The notes beneath the pieces were generated by a model. It was not told where the DNA came from and searched no databases. It saw only the letters and a program-made list of their open reading frames with translations. Source: Hyphomicrobium sp. (lineage in GTDB: Bacteria; Pseudomonadota; Alphaproteobacteria; Rhizobiales; Hyphomicrobiaceae). From it: a stretch of DNA of 48,590 nucleotides. Both the position numbers and the translations under genes were made by a program. Below are positions 18,078 through 27,250 of this stretch, piece by piece (position 1 is the stretch's first letter; each line of letters begins with the position of its first letter). Location: assembly GCA_021732485.1 (NCBI GenBank), contig JAKFUV010000012.1, positions 1 to 48,590 of the forward strand, read 5' to 3'.

Positions 18078-18620
18078 TCAGTCGTTGGCGGCCATGGCGG
18101 CAACCAGCTTTTGCCGGAATGCGGGCGGCAGATCGTGCGGGATCGCCGGCGGCATGTCGCGGTCATCGGTGTAGCCTGCCGTGGTGGCCGGCACATGCAG
18201 CGTCGCGTGTGCGGCACCCGGGACGTCGGGAGCAATCGGCTCGCTGCTGGCGGTCGGATTGGCACCGCCGTAATTGCGGCTGAACGGTTCGTTGGGATCA
18301 TCCGGCAGGGAGCGGATGCGCACCGGCGGCGGAGACTGGCTCGGCAGCCCGTCATCTTCGATGACGACAGCGGCCACTTGCGAGGTCGGCCGGACGACGG
18401 CGGCGTCAGCGGTCGGGTACGCATTTTGAGTTGAGGAACACCCGGCAACAGCCATCATGGGGCCGAGCAAAGCGGCGGCGAGCGCCCGGCGCGGCAGCGC
18501 GAAGGATAAATGCTGCGGCAGCGCGAATGAAAAATGGCGCGACAGCGCCAATACTAGACCGCGCGGACCGCGCAAACCAACGCAGCGGACCCACTGCGGT
18601 CCGAGAACAAAACCAAACAT
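18078..18620 (-). CDS. Putative lipoprotein with unusual long N-terminus
   Basis: No family recognised. From the ATG at 18620, which has AAAGG eight bases upstream, the 180-residue protein has a hydrophobic segment ending in a lipobox, ALLGPMMAVAGC (Cys61). It should be lipid-anchored and face the periplasm; the mature part is Pro/Ser/Asp-rich and looks disordered. Sixty residues before the lipobox cysteine is far longer than a normal lipoprotein signal (about 20). Part of that excess is encoded by a 24-bp tandem repeat, giving LSRHFSFALPQHLSFALP. A later non-ATG start near residue 41-46 may be the real one. The GNAT gene follows closely. Confidence 0.6.
   Translation of the reverse strand: MFGFVLGPQWVRCVGLRGPRGLVLALSRHFSFALPQHLSFALPRRALAAALLGPMMAVAGCSSTQNAYPTADAAVVRPTSQVAAVVIEDDGLPSQSPPPVRIRSLPDDPNEPFSRNYGGANPTASSEPIAPDVPGAAHATLHVPATTAGYTDDRDMPPAIPHDLPPAFRQKLVAAMAAND
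18491..18562. repeat. 24-bp tandem repeat in the lipoprotein signal region
   Basis: Three consecutive 24-bp units start at 18491, 18515 and 18539, each beginning GCGGCAGCGCGAA or a close variant (the third GCGACAGCGCCAA). They keep the frame and encode repeated HFSFALP-like residues on the minus strand. The unit length gives no frameshift when copies are gained or lost. Confidence 0.75.
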
Positions 18621-18938
18621 GACTGACGCCTTTACGAACGCAACGAAACGCAACCCGCGCACTGAACTGTGCCGTATTGAAACAGGCAGGCGTTAAAGAG
18701 CCGCTAATGGGCGTTCGATTTTTGCAGACGGGCGGGCGAAGGCGGTGATCCCGGGCCGGCTTTGGTCAACGGCCGGTCAGATCAATTGCGAATGAATTGC
18801 CAGCACACTGCTGCATCATCACGCAGCGAAATGCCCGATCGTTTGGCGGTGAATTTTTCAATGGACATTGAGAGATTCTCGCATGACACTTTTGTTGCCT
18901 GGGGAGGCACGCGCTTCGACCACTAAGGGAGATAGCCA
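18621..18938. other. Divergent gap between lipoprotein and usg
   Basis: A 318-bp region with no coding frame. It carries the two ribosome binding sites (AAAGG for the lipoprotein, AAGGGAG for usg) and presumably both promoters. I see no convincing hexamers or hairpin. Confidence 0.45.
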
Positions 18939-19256
18939 GTGACCAAAATCATGCGTTCGAACGACACCGGATTAGCGCCGCTGCGGCCAGCCGACAGCGA
19001 TTTTCGCGTGCAGCTCGCGGGATTCAGTCTGACGACGGCGGAAATTCTTTATCGACTGCCCGATCATCCGGCTTTGCTGCAAAGCTACATCTGGCAAGAT
19101 TACGACGCGGCGCCGCGCTTTCCGAAGCTCAAAGCTTTTCTCGATTTCTGGGCGGCGAAACTCGAAGGAAAACTATTCAAGGTCACGGTCGCGCATTCAA
19201 AACTGATCCAGCCGGCTGAACTGAAATTGATCGGCGCGGAAATCAGAATTCACTAG
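18939..19256 (+). CDS. usg: Usg-like protein
   Basis: A 105-residue protein of the Usg-like family, named after an open frame near trp genes in Alphaproteobacteria; its biochemical role is not known. The hallmark LTTAEILYRLPDHPALLQSY followed by IWQDYDAAPRFPKLKAFLDFW is clear, as is the C-terminal VAHSKLIQPAE. The GTG at 18939 is used because AAGGGAG lies seven bases upstream; an ATG at codon 5 is an alternative. No trp gene is near. It is convergent with the DUF1285 gene, 10 bp apart. Confidence 0.88.
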   Translation: MTKIMRSNDTGLAPLRPADSDFRVQLAGFSLTTAEILYRLPDHPALLQSYIWQDYDAAPRFPKLKAFLDFWAAKLEGKLFKVTVAHSKLIQPAELKLIGAEIRIH

Positions 19257-19266
19257 CCTGGATTAT

Positions 19267-19941
19267 TTAGAAAACGTGCGGCGCTGCGATGCGCCACCAG
19301 CAGCCTCCGCTCCAAAAGCCGAGGTCTTGATCGTCTTCGCCGATCGCGGCGATCGCAACGAGCTCGACGTAGACGGCGCGTGTGCACAGCGCTTCAAGTT
19401 TGCCGCGCACCAGCACGTAGGGCTTTAGTCCGCCGTCGGGCGTTTGCGGCTGGAAGCGGATCGGATGTTCGGCATCGATCGCAACGACGTCATCGACATT
19501 GGTGCGCAAGGTCAGACGTTGCGATGGTCCGGTGCCATCGATCGCCATTTCGACGGCGAGAAATGGCGCATCCTCGACCTCGACGTCGACTTTTTCGGCT
19601 GGCGTCACGAGGTAGGTTTGGCCATCGGCGTCTTTGCGCAGGATGCTGGCGAACAATTTGATCATACCGACCCTGCCAATCGGGCTGCCACGATAAAGCC
19701 AGGTGCCGTCACGGCAGATTTTTAATCCGATGTCGCCACAATACGGTGGGTCCCAGGCCTCGACATTCCGGGCGGGATGTTGGCCATCGCTCGCGGCGGC
19801 GCGCAGCAGCGCGTCGAGCGAAGGGGTCAGCATGGCCGCCGCCGCATGCCGCCACGGGGGGCGTTCGTCATCGGCCCGCCAAATGTCATTCGGGTCACCA
19901 GGTCCTATCGTTTGCGTCCGGCGAGCGGCGCGCTTGCGCAA
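19267..19941 (-). CDS. DUF1285 family protein
   Basis: A 224-residue protein whose core (WDPPYCGDIGLKICRDGTW, YRGSPIGRVGMIKLFASILR, YLVTPAEKVDVEVEDAPFLA) is typical of DUF1285, a family with no assigned function. It lies beside and divergent from the MoxR operon, an association I recall as conserved in Rhizobiales. The listed TTG start is the longest frame; the ATG at 19833 (MLTPSLDALL) gives a protein closer to the usual family start. Ribosome binding sites are weak for both. Confidence 0.85.
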   Translation of the reverse strand: MRKRAARRTQTIGPGDPNDIWRADDERPPWRHAAAAMLTPSLDALLRAAASDGQHPARNVEAWDPPYCGDIGLKICRDGTWLYRGSPIGRVGMIKLFASILRKDADGQTYLVTPAEKVDVEVEDAPFLAVEMAIDGTGPSQRLTLRTNVDDVVAIDAEHPIRFQPQTPDGGLKPYVLVRGKLEALCTRAVYVELVAIAAIGEDDQDLGFWSGGCWWRIAAPHVF

Positions 19942-20152
19942 GCCCGATGCAGCAGGTCTTCGATGCGGTCAATACCGCAGCATCGCGGCAGATTTCATCG
20001 GCTTCAATCTAACATAACATTCACTTGACCGAGGGGGGCACGGGGGTGATCGTCCGCGCTCCATTTGGACCTTTCTGAAAGCGGCACCGGGTTAATTCAA
20101 GACCAAAAATAGACCGATAGTGCCCGCGCCCAATCCGAGGCTCGCCTTACCC

Positions 20153-21151
20153 ATGAATACCGTGGTTGATACCCAGACCGACATCGTTCCGCGGCTTGAG
20201 GCCGCGGCAGAACGCGTGCAGAAAGCACATAAGGCCGCCGCCTCCGTGATCTTTGGTCAGGATCAAGTGATCGAGCGGACAATGATCACGCTGCTGTCAG
20301 GCGGACATGCGCTACTGATTGGCGTGCCGGGATTGGCAAAAACGCTGCTCGTCGATACGCTCGGCCGCGTTCTGGGCCTCGATGCCAAGCGCATTCAGTT
20401 CACGCCGGATTTGATGCCGTCCGACATCATTGGCTCTGAAGTTCTGGAAGACGAGCCGGGCCGGGCGCGCGCGTTCCGGTTTATCAAGGGCCCGATCTTT
20501 ACGCAGCTTTTGATGGCTGACGAAATCAACCGCGCCTCGCCGAAAACGCAGTCGGCGTTGCTTCAGGCGATGCAGGAGCATCACGTTACCGTAGCTGGTC
20601 AGCGCCACGATACGCCGGCGCCGTTCCATGTTCTCGCCACGCAAAACCCGCTTGAGCAGGAAGGCACGTATCCGCTTCCTGAAGCGCAGCTCGACCGGTT
20701 TTTGCTGCAAATCGACGTCGACTATCCCGATCTGATCGCCGAACGCAAAATGCTGTACGCAACCACGGGCACCGACAGCCAGAAGCTCGAGGCTGTCTTA
20801 TCGGCGCAGGAATTGATGGCGACGCAGCGCCTCGTGCGCCAGATCCCCGTGCCAGACAAAGTCGTTGAAGCGATCTTGTCGCTGGTCCGCTCGGCGCGTC
20901 CGGGCACCGGTGTCAACGCCGAAACCGACAAGTTCGTCGCCTGGGGTCCAGGGCCGCGTGCGAGCCAAGCGCTCATGCTCGCGGTTCGCGCCAAAGCCCT
21001 GATCGATGGCCGCTTGGCGCCCTCCGTCGATGATGTCATCGCGCTGGCCGAACCGGTTTTGAAGCATCGCATGGCGCTTTCGTTCGCGGCGCGAGCCGAA
21101 GGCGAGGATCTGTCGAAGATCATCGGCCGCCTTGCAGCGGCAGTGGAGTAA
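20153..21151 (+). CDS. MoxR-family AAA+ ATPase
   Basis: A 332-residue AAA+ chaperone-type ATPase. Walker A (GVPGLAKT) is at 57-64, Walker B (LLMADEINR) at 119-127, followed by the family block RASPKTQSALLQAMQEHHVT. MoxR proteins usually activate or assemble VWA-containing partners, and such proteins are encoded directly downstream. The ATG at 20153 matches the normal family N-terminus; an in-frame GTG at 20120 is possible. Its stop is seven bases before the DUF58 start, so the four genes from here to 27224 form one operon. Confidence 0.93.
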   Translation: MNTVVDTQTDIVPRLEAAAERVQKAHKAAASVIFGQDQVIERTMITLLSGGHALLIGVPGLAKTLLVDTLGRVLGLDAKRIQFTPDLMPSDIIGSEVLEDEPGRARAFRFIKGPIFTQLLMADEINRASPKTQSALLQAMQEHHVTVAGQRHDTPAPFHVLATQNPLEQEGTYPLPEAQLDRFLLQIDVDYPDLIAERKMLYATTGTDSQKLEAVLSAQELMATQRLVRQIPVPDKVVEAILSLVRSARPGTGVNAETDKFVAWGPGPRASQALMLAVRAKALIDGRLAPSVDDVIALAEPVLKHRMALSFAARAEGEDLSKIIGRLAAAVE

Positions 21152-21158
21152 TCTGCTC

Positions 21159-22127
21159 ATGGCTGGCCCGTTAGGGCAATCGAAGGGGGCCGGGACCAGC
21201 GGGCGCCACGTGCTGGCGCTTGAACGTGAAGCCGTGGCCATCGTCGACCGCTTGCCGGAACTGTTGATGGAAGCCGATCGCATCGCATCGACCGTCGCGC
21301 ACGGCATTCATGGCCGGCGCCGGGCCGGGCCTGGTGAGACCTTCTGGCAATTCCGAACCTATCAACCCGGCGAAGGCGCGCAGCTCGTCGATTGGCGCCG
21401 GTCGGCAAGCTCCGATCATCTCTATGTGCGCGAGCGCGAATGGGAAGCGGCGCACACGCTGTATCTTTGGCCGAACCTCTCGCGCTCGATGCAGTTCAAA
21501 AGCCATTTGGGTCACGTCTCGAAAGCCGATCGCGCACTCGTGCTGATGCTCGGCGCGACGGAGCTTCTGGTGCGCGGTGGCGAACGCGTGGCGTTCCTCG
21601 GCTTGACGCAACCAACGGCGAGTCGTCGAGCGTCGCAGAAAGTCGCCGAAGCGATGGCGATGAACGGCGCGTCGGTGATGACAGCTTCCGAGCCACCTGC
21701 AACGCGGTTGACGCGGTTCTCAACCGTCGTGTTGTTCTCGGATTTTCTCGATCCGATCGAAAACATCCGCGCGACGATTGACCGATTGGGTGCAGCCGGT
21801 GCCAACGGCCATCTGGTGCAAATCCTCGATCCGGCCGAAGAGACACTGGCCTATGCCGGGCGCACAGAATTTCTGTCGCCCGATGGGTCCGAACGCTGGA
21901 TCGCCGACCGCGCGGAAAGTTTGCGCGAGCGCTACCAGGCGCGGCTGCTCGCGCATCGCGCCGCTATTCAGGAGATCGCCCACCGGCTCGGCTGGTCGTT
22001 TCTCATTCATCACACCGACCGGCCGGCGTCTGAACCTTTGCTGTCGCTGTTGATGCGCTTGCAGGGGCAGACGGGCGGCTATCTTTGGATGGGCAGCAGT
22101 GCCGACAGAGCGGAGACCGGCGCATGA
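21159..22127 (+). CDS. DUF58 domain protein
   Basis: A 322-residue cytoplasmic protein of the DUF58 family, the usual MoxR companion with a VWA-like fold. The signature YQPGEGAQLVDWRRSASSDHL is followed by YVREREWEAAHTLYLW. The ATG at 21159 is chosen over one at 21132, which would overlap the MoxR stop by 20 bases. Its TGA overlaps the ATG of the next gene by four bases. Role inferred: assembly or signalling at the envelope together with MoxR and the two membrane proteins downstream. Confidence 0.92.
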   Translation: MAGPLGQSKGAGTSGRHVLALEREAVAIVDRLPELLMEADRIASTVAHGIHGRRRAGPGETFWQFRTYQPGEGAQLVDWRRSASSDHLYVREREWEAAHTLYLWPNLSRSMQFKSHLGHVSKADRALVLMLGATELLVRGGERVAFLGLTQPTASRRASQKVAEAMAMNGASVMTASEPPATRLTRFSTVVLFSDFLDPIENIRATIDRLGAAGANGHLVQILDPAEETLAYAGRTEFLSPDGSERWIADRAESLRERYQARLLAHRAAIQEIAHRLGWSFLIHHTDRPASEPLLSLLMRLQGQTGGYLWMGSSADRAETGA

Positions 22128-25063
22128 CGCTTGGTCCGCTGGCGTTTCTCAATCCGTGGCTACTCGCGGCACTCATCACCTTGCCGGCCATTTACTGGCT
22201 GTTGCGGGCGGTACCGCCGCGCCCTGAGCAGGTTGAATTTCCGCCGACGCGGATATTGATGGGTCTCACCAACGACGAAAAAACCGCCGACAAAACGCCG
22301 TGGTGGTTGACACTCATCCGGCTGCTGGCAGCGACCCTGGTGATCCTGGCGCTGGCCGACCCGGTGCTCAATCCGTCGCGGGACGCGGCACTGAAGGGCA
22401 GCGGTCCGCTCGTCATCGTCGCTGACAACGGTTGGGCGGCGGCTTCGCGTTGGCCCGACCGCGCGCGCATGATGACGCGCTTGATCGCCGAAGCCGAAGC
22501 CGCCGGACGGGGCGTCATGGTGGTTGGCACCGCTGCGGCTGCAAAATCTCAAACATTGAAAATTGAATCGCCAGCCGACGCGCGCAGCACAGCTGCGGCT
22601 CTCATTCCGCAACCGTTCGCCCCTGATCGGGCGGCGATCGGCGATACGCTCGCCTCGGCGCTGTCGGCCGCATCCGCGACGGACCCGAGCATTGTTTGGC
22701 TGCATGACGGCGTCGATCACAAGCAGCAGGCGACGGCGTTCGCTGAGAAGCTTCAGCAGCTGGCCGGTGGCGGCATGCTGGCTGTCATTGACGAAAACAA
22801 GGGTGGCGAGGCGCTCGGACTTTCAGCCAAGCTGAGTGATAAAGGCGTGCTCGAAGCGGTCGTGCTATCGGTCGGTGGGGCTGCACGCGAAGGCACCGTG
22901 CAAGCCTTTTCGGCACGCAGCGAACGTCTCGGTGATGCACCATTCAAACTTAACGCGGGCGAGACTTCCACCACCACCGCTTTCGATCTGCCGCTGGAAT
23001 TGCGCAATCAGGTGGCTCGCATCGAGATCAGCGGCGAGAGCTCGGCCGGCGCGGTGCACCTGATCGATGCCGCCACGCAATGGCATCGCATCGGATTGAT
23101 TTCGGGTGAAAGCCGTGAGCAGGCCCAGCCGTTATTGGCGCCGCTTTATTACATTCAAAAAGCCCTGAGCCCGTATGCGGAACTTGCAGTTTCCAACGAT
23201 GCCAACCTCGCCAAGGGGCTTGAAGCGGTTTTGAAACAAAACGTTTCGGTATTGATGCTCGCCGACATCGGCACGTTGACGGGCGAAGCTGGAAAACACG
23301 TCGAAGACTTTGTCGCGCGCGGCGGATTTCTGGTTCGCTTCGCCGGCCCACGGCTCGAGAAAGCTGGCGACGACTTGTTGCCGGTCGCGCTCAGGGCGGG
23401 CGGACGTTCACTCGGCGGCGCATTGTCTTGGGGCTCTCCACAACCGCTGGCGGCGTTCGATGATGCGAGCCCGTTTGCAGGCTTGACCATCCCAGCCGAC
23501 GTGCTGATCAATCGCCAAGTGCTGGCCGATCCGGCGCAGATTACGCCTGATGTTGAAATCTGGGCGCGCTTGAAGGACGGCACTCCGCTGGTGACCGCTT
23601 CGAAGCGCGGCGACGGCAAACTTGTACTGTTCCACGTCACCGCAAATTCCGATTGGTCGAACCTGCCGATCTCAGGCTTGTTCGTCGATATGCTGCGCCG
23701 GCTTTCGACGATGGGCCGCATCGGTGCCAGCGGTGATCAAACCTCCGCCGATAAATCCACTGGTGCGTCGACTTCGGACACGGCAACGACAGCGTCGCCT
23801 GAAGCAACCGTTTTGCCGCCACTGCGAACGCTGGATGGGTCGGGCACGCTCAAGGCACCGCCGCCGACGGCCGAGCCGATCAAGGCCAGCGTGTTGCTCG
23901 GCGCTGAACCATCGCTCGATCATCCGCCGGGTTATTACGGCGCCAGCGCCAGTCCACGGGCGTTGAACCTGTTGACGTCGAAGTCGACGCTGCTGGCGAT
24001 CGGCGGCGCGTTGCCTGCAGGCGTCCAGCGTTTGACCTATGACAATGCCACCAGCACGCTGCTGAAACCGTGGATGATCGCACTCGGGCTCGCTCTGTTG
24101 TTTGCCGACATTCTCGCCGTGCTGATGTTGCAAGCGGGCGGATTGAAAAACCTAGCCGGTCGCCGGACGGCGCCACGCGCCGCGATGCTGGCGTTATTCC
24201 TCGCCGGTGCTCTGGTCGCGGCCCCTGGTCCATCGTCGGCGCAAGACGCAACGCCGGCAGCGACACCCACCGAAACACCGACGCTGGCGGCTCCGGGCAC
24301 GCCGGCTGCCGCCGAGAGCACCGCCATCACATCAACCAGCAAGGTGACCTTCGGATATGTGCTGAGCGGCAATCGCGAAACCGACGAGACAAGCCGCATC
24401 GGCCTGCTCGGCCTCGCCCGCGTACTTGAAGCGCGCACCGCCGTCGAGCCGGGCGAGCCCGCCGGCATCAACATCGCCAGCGATGAAATTGCATTTTACC
24501 CGGTCCTCTACTGGCCGGTTCTAGAAAATGCCGAAGCCTTGCCCGACACGGCGATTGCAAAAATCGACGCTTACATGAAAGAGGGCGGGCTGATCATTTT
24601 TGATACCCGCGATTACGGCCAGGGCGGCGTCAACCTGCTGCCGATGGCCGGTAAGGGCGGCAACGCATTGCAACGGCTGCTGAGCAAGCTTGATGTGCCG
24701 CGCCTCGAACCGGTTCCGGAAAACCACGTCGTCACCAAGTCGTTTTATCTGCTACGCGGTTTTCCGGGGCGTTGGGATGGCGGCCAGCTGTGGGTCGAAG
24801 CCTCGGCGGACACCGGTGGCGATACGAGCCGCGGCCGGGTCGCCGACGGCGTCACGTCGATCATGGTGACATCCAATGATTTTGCCGCCGCCTGGGCCCT
24901 CGATGAGCGGGGCCGTCCGCTGTATCCGGTTGTCCCCGGCGGCGAACTCCAGCGCGAGATGGCCTATCGCTCCGGCGTCAACATCGTCATGCACGCGCTG
25001 ACCGGAAACTACAAAGCCGATCAGGTGCACGTGCCCGCCTTGCTCGAACGCTTAGGGCAGTGA
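22124..25063 (+). CDS. BatA-like/DUF4159 large membrane protein
   Basis: A 979-residue protein. The N-terminal BatA-type segment (FLNPWLLAALITLPAIYWLL) and a second helix (LIRLLAATLVILALADPVL) anchor it. A VWA-like and glutamine-amidotransferase-like middle part is followed by helices near 649-672 and 686-706, the latter resembling a buried signal peptide (MLALFLAGALVAAPGPSSAQ). The DUF4159 domain runs from about 740 to the end (FGYVLSGNRETDETSRIGL, YPVLYWPVL, GGLIIFDTRDYG). It starts with an ATGA overlap with the DUF58 gene. It probably acts at the membrane as the effector of the MoxR system; the substrate is unknown. Confidence 0.85.
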   Translation: MTLGPLAFLNPWLLAALITLPAIYWLLRAVPPRPEQVEFPPTRILMGLTNDEKTADKTPWWLTLIRLLAATLVILALADPVLNPSRDAALKGSGPLVIVADNGWAAASRWPDRARMMTRLIAEAEAAGRGVMVVGTAAAAKSQTLKIESPADARSTAAALIPQPFAPDRAAIGDTLASALSAASATDPSIVWLHDGVDHKQQATAFAEKLQQLAGGGMLAVIDENKGGEALGLSAKLSDKGVLEAVVLSVGGAAREGTVQAFSARSERLGDAPFKLNAGETSTTTAFDLPLELRNQVARIEISGESSAGAVHLIDAATQWHRIGLISGESREQAQPLLAPLYYIQKALSPYAELAVSNDANLAKGLEAVLKQNVSVLMLADIGTLTGEAGKHVEDFVARGGFLVRFAGPRLEKAGDDLLPVALRAGGRSLGGALSWGSPQPLAAFDDASPFAGLTIPADVLINRQVLADPAQITPDVEIWARLKDGTPLVTASKRGDGKLVLFHVTANSDWSNLPISGLFVDMLRRLSTMGRIGASGDQTSADKSTGASTSDTATTASPEATVLPPLRTLDGSGTLKAPPPTAEPIKASVLLGAEPSLDHPPGYYGASASPRALNLLTSKSTLLAIGGALPAGVQRLTYDNATSTLLKPWMIALGLALLFADILAVLMLQAGGLKNLAGRRTAPRAAMLALFLAGALVAAPGPSSAQDATPAATPTETPTLAAPGTPAAAESTAITSTSKVTFGYVLSGNRETDETSRIGLLGLARVLEARTAVEPGEPAGINIASDEIAFYPVLYWPVLENAEALPDTAIAKIDAYMKEGGLIIFDTRDYGQGGVNLLPMAGKGGNALQRLLSKLDVPRLEPVPENHVVTKSFYLLRGFPGRWDGGQLWVEASADTGGDTSRGRVADGVTSIMVTSNDFAAAWALDERGRPLYPVVPGGELQREMAYRSGVNIVMHALTGNYKADQVHVPALLERLGQ

Positions 25064-25073
25064 GGCAAATGTC

Positions 25074-27224
25074 ATGAATTGGTCCATCGATCTGGCGCCA
25101 CTGCTGCCTCTGCCGATTGTCTGGGCGTTGGCGATTATTTCCGCACTATTGGCTATCGTGCTCCTGGTCCGACGCGCACGCGGCGCGGTGCTGCGCGCGG
25201 CCGCACTCGCTGCGATGATCGCAGCCCTGCTCAATCCGACGCTGCGTGAAGAAGAGCGCGAAGCCCTCGCCAATGTCGCCATCGTCGTGCTTGATGAAAG
25301 CACCAGCCAGAAGCTGTCATCGCGGCCCGAACAAACGGCGGCGATCAAAGCCGATATCGATGCCAAGTTCGCCAAAATCCCGAACCTCACAATCAAATAT
25401 GTGACCGCCGGACAGCCGGGCGAGCAGACGGCAGGCGGCACCAATCTGTTCACCGATCTGAACGCGGCGCTCAGCGATACCGCACCCGATCGCATCGCGG
25501 GCGTGCTGTTCATCACCGACGGCCAAGTCCATGACGTGCCGAAGGCAGCGAGCGCGCTCGGCTTCGACGCTCCCATTCACTCGCTGCTGACCGGCGCGCC
25601 AGGCGAGTTCGATCGCCGCGTCGAAATTATCGAAGCGCCAAAGTATGGCCTCGTTGGCCAGACACGGCCGATCAAATTCGCCGTGCGCGAAACCGGCAAA
25701 TCGGCGAGCGGTCCGGCGCCAGGCCCGGTCACCTTGAAGGTGCGCCGCGAGGGCCGTCCCGACGAAACCGTGCGCGCCGAGATCGGCCGCAGCGTATCGG
25801 TCGACATGCCATTCCCGCACACCGGACAGAACATCGTCGAGATCGAACTCGATCCAACGCCGGGGGAACTGACGCCCGCGAACAACCGCGTCGTCATCGC
25901 GGCCGAAGGCGTGCGCGAAAACCTGCGCGTGCTGCTGGTATCGGGTGAACCGCACGCGGGTGAGCGCACCTGGCGCAATTTGTTGAAGTCAGATGCCGCC
26001 GTCGATCTCGTCCACTTCACGATTTTGCGCCCGCCTGAAAAACAGGACGGCACGCCCATCAATCAACTGTCGCTGATCGCTTTTCCAACGCGCGAACTGT
26101 TTTCGGAGAAGATCAAGGACTTTGATCTGATCATTTTCGATCGGTACGAACACAAAGGCATCTTGCAGCTTTTGTACTACGACAACATTGCTCGCTACGT
26201 CGATGAGCATGGCGGCGCGCTGTTGATCGCCGCCGGAGATGATTACGCCAACGCGTTCAGCATTTATCGAACTCCGCTGGCATCGGTGTTACCCGGCGCG
26301 CCAACGGGCCGCGTCATCGAAGCGCCATTCCGCGCCAAGATCACCGCGATGGGGCAGAAGCATCCTGTGACGAAGGGTCTGCCGGGTTCGATCTCAACCC
26401 AAACCGCCGACGCTTCGAAAGAGCCGAACTGGGGCCGTTGGTTCCGTCAGGCCGAAGTGCGCGCCGAGCGTGGCGAGGTCGTAATGTCGGGCGCCGAAGA
26501 TAAGCCGCTGCTGATCCTCGATCGCAAAGGCAAGGGTCGCGTCGCCCTGCTGACGTCGGATCATGCGTGGCTGTGGGCGCGCGGCTATGATGGCGGCGGA
26601 CCGCACACCGATTTGCTGCGTCGCTTATCGCATTGGCTGATGAAAGAGCCCGATCTCGAGGAAGAGCGGCTGCTTGCCTCGGCGCGTGGCTTGAAGCTGA
26701 CCATCGAGCGGCGCTCGATGCTGGACACGGTCGGGCCGGTGAAGCTGATGGCGCCCGGCGGCGAGATTTCGACCATCGACTTGCAGCCGGTGCCGTCAGA
26801 GAGCGGCGTGTGGCGCTCGGCCATCGATGTCAAGATTCCTGGTCTCTATAAGGCCGAGACGCCGGCGACGTCGGGCACGCTGACGGCGGTCGCCAACGCT
26901 GGCATCGAAGATCCGCGCGAAATGAGCGAGGTCACCGCGACCGACGAAAAAATGAAGCCGATCGCGGACGCGACCGGCGGTGGTGTGTTCTGGACGCGGA
27001 GTACGGGGCTGCTCTCAGCGGCAACGAGCGTGGCGGTCGATGTGCCACGCATCTCGATGATGTCGAATGCCAAAGTGATGGCGGGATCGGGCTGGCTCGG
27101 CTTGCGGGATCGCGAGGCGTTTCTGACACGCGGCGTCAAACTCACGCCGATGTTTACAGGGCTGGCAGCGCTATCGGCATTGCTGGCGTTGATCGCACTC
27201 GCCTGGTGGCGCGAGGGGCGCTAG
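25074..27224 (+). CDS. VWA-like membrane protein of the MoxR cluster
   Basis: A 716-residue protein with two N-terminal helices (about 11-32 and 38-54) and one at the C-terminus (about 690-711). In between is a VWA-like domain with a DESTS sequence (Asp74, Ser76, Ser78), which fits the DxSxS metal site of VWA proteins, and a glutamine-amidotransferase-like fold without a clear catalytic triad. Ten bases separate it from the DUF4159 gene. MoxR ATPases act on VWA proteins, so this is a candidate MoxR client. The physiological function is not known. Confidence 0.82.
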   Translation: MNWSIDLAPLLPLPIVWALAIISALLAIVLLVRRARGAVLRAAALAAMIAALLNPTLREEEREALANVAIVVLDESTSQKLSSRPEQTAAIKADIDAKFAKIPNLTIKYVTAGQPGEQTAGGTNLFTDLNAALSDTAPDRIAGVLFITDGQVHDVPKAASALGFDAPIHSLLTGAPGEFDRRVEIIEAPKYGLVGQTRPIKFAVRETGKSASGPAPGPVTLKVRREGRPDETVRAEIGRSVSVDMPFPHTGQNIVEIELDPTPGELTPANNRVVIAAEGVRENLRVLLVSGEPHAGERTWRNLLKSDAAVDLVHFTILRPPEKQDGTPINQLSLIAFPTRELFSEKIKDFDLIIFDRYEHKGILQLLYYDNIARYVDEHGGALLIAAGDDYANAFSIYRTPLASVLPGAPTGRVIEAPFRAKITAMGQKHPVTKGLPGSISTQTADASKEPNWGRWFRQAEVRAERGEVVMSGAEDKPLLILDRKGKGRVALLTSDHAWLWARGYDGGGPHTDLLRRLSHWLMKEPDLEEERLLASARGLKLTIERRSMLDTVGPVKLMAPGGEISTIDLQPVPSESGVWRSAIDVKIPGLYKAETPATSGTLTAVANAGIEDPREMSEVTATDEKMKPIADATGGGVFWTRSTGLLSAATSVAVDVPRISMMSNAKVMAGSGWLGLRDREAFLTRGVKLTPMFTGLAALSALLALIALAWWREGR

Positions 27225-27250
27225 CTCGTCGCCCCCGTGGAGATTTGGCC

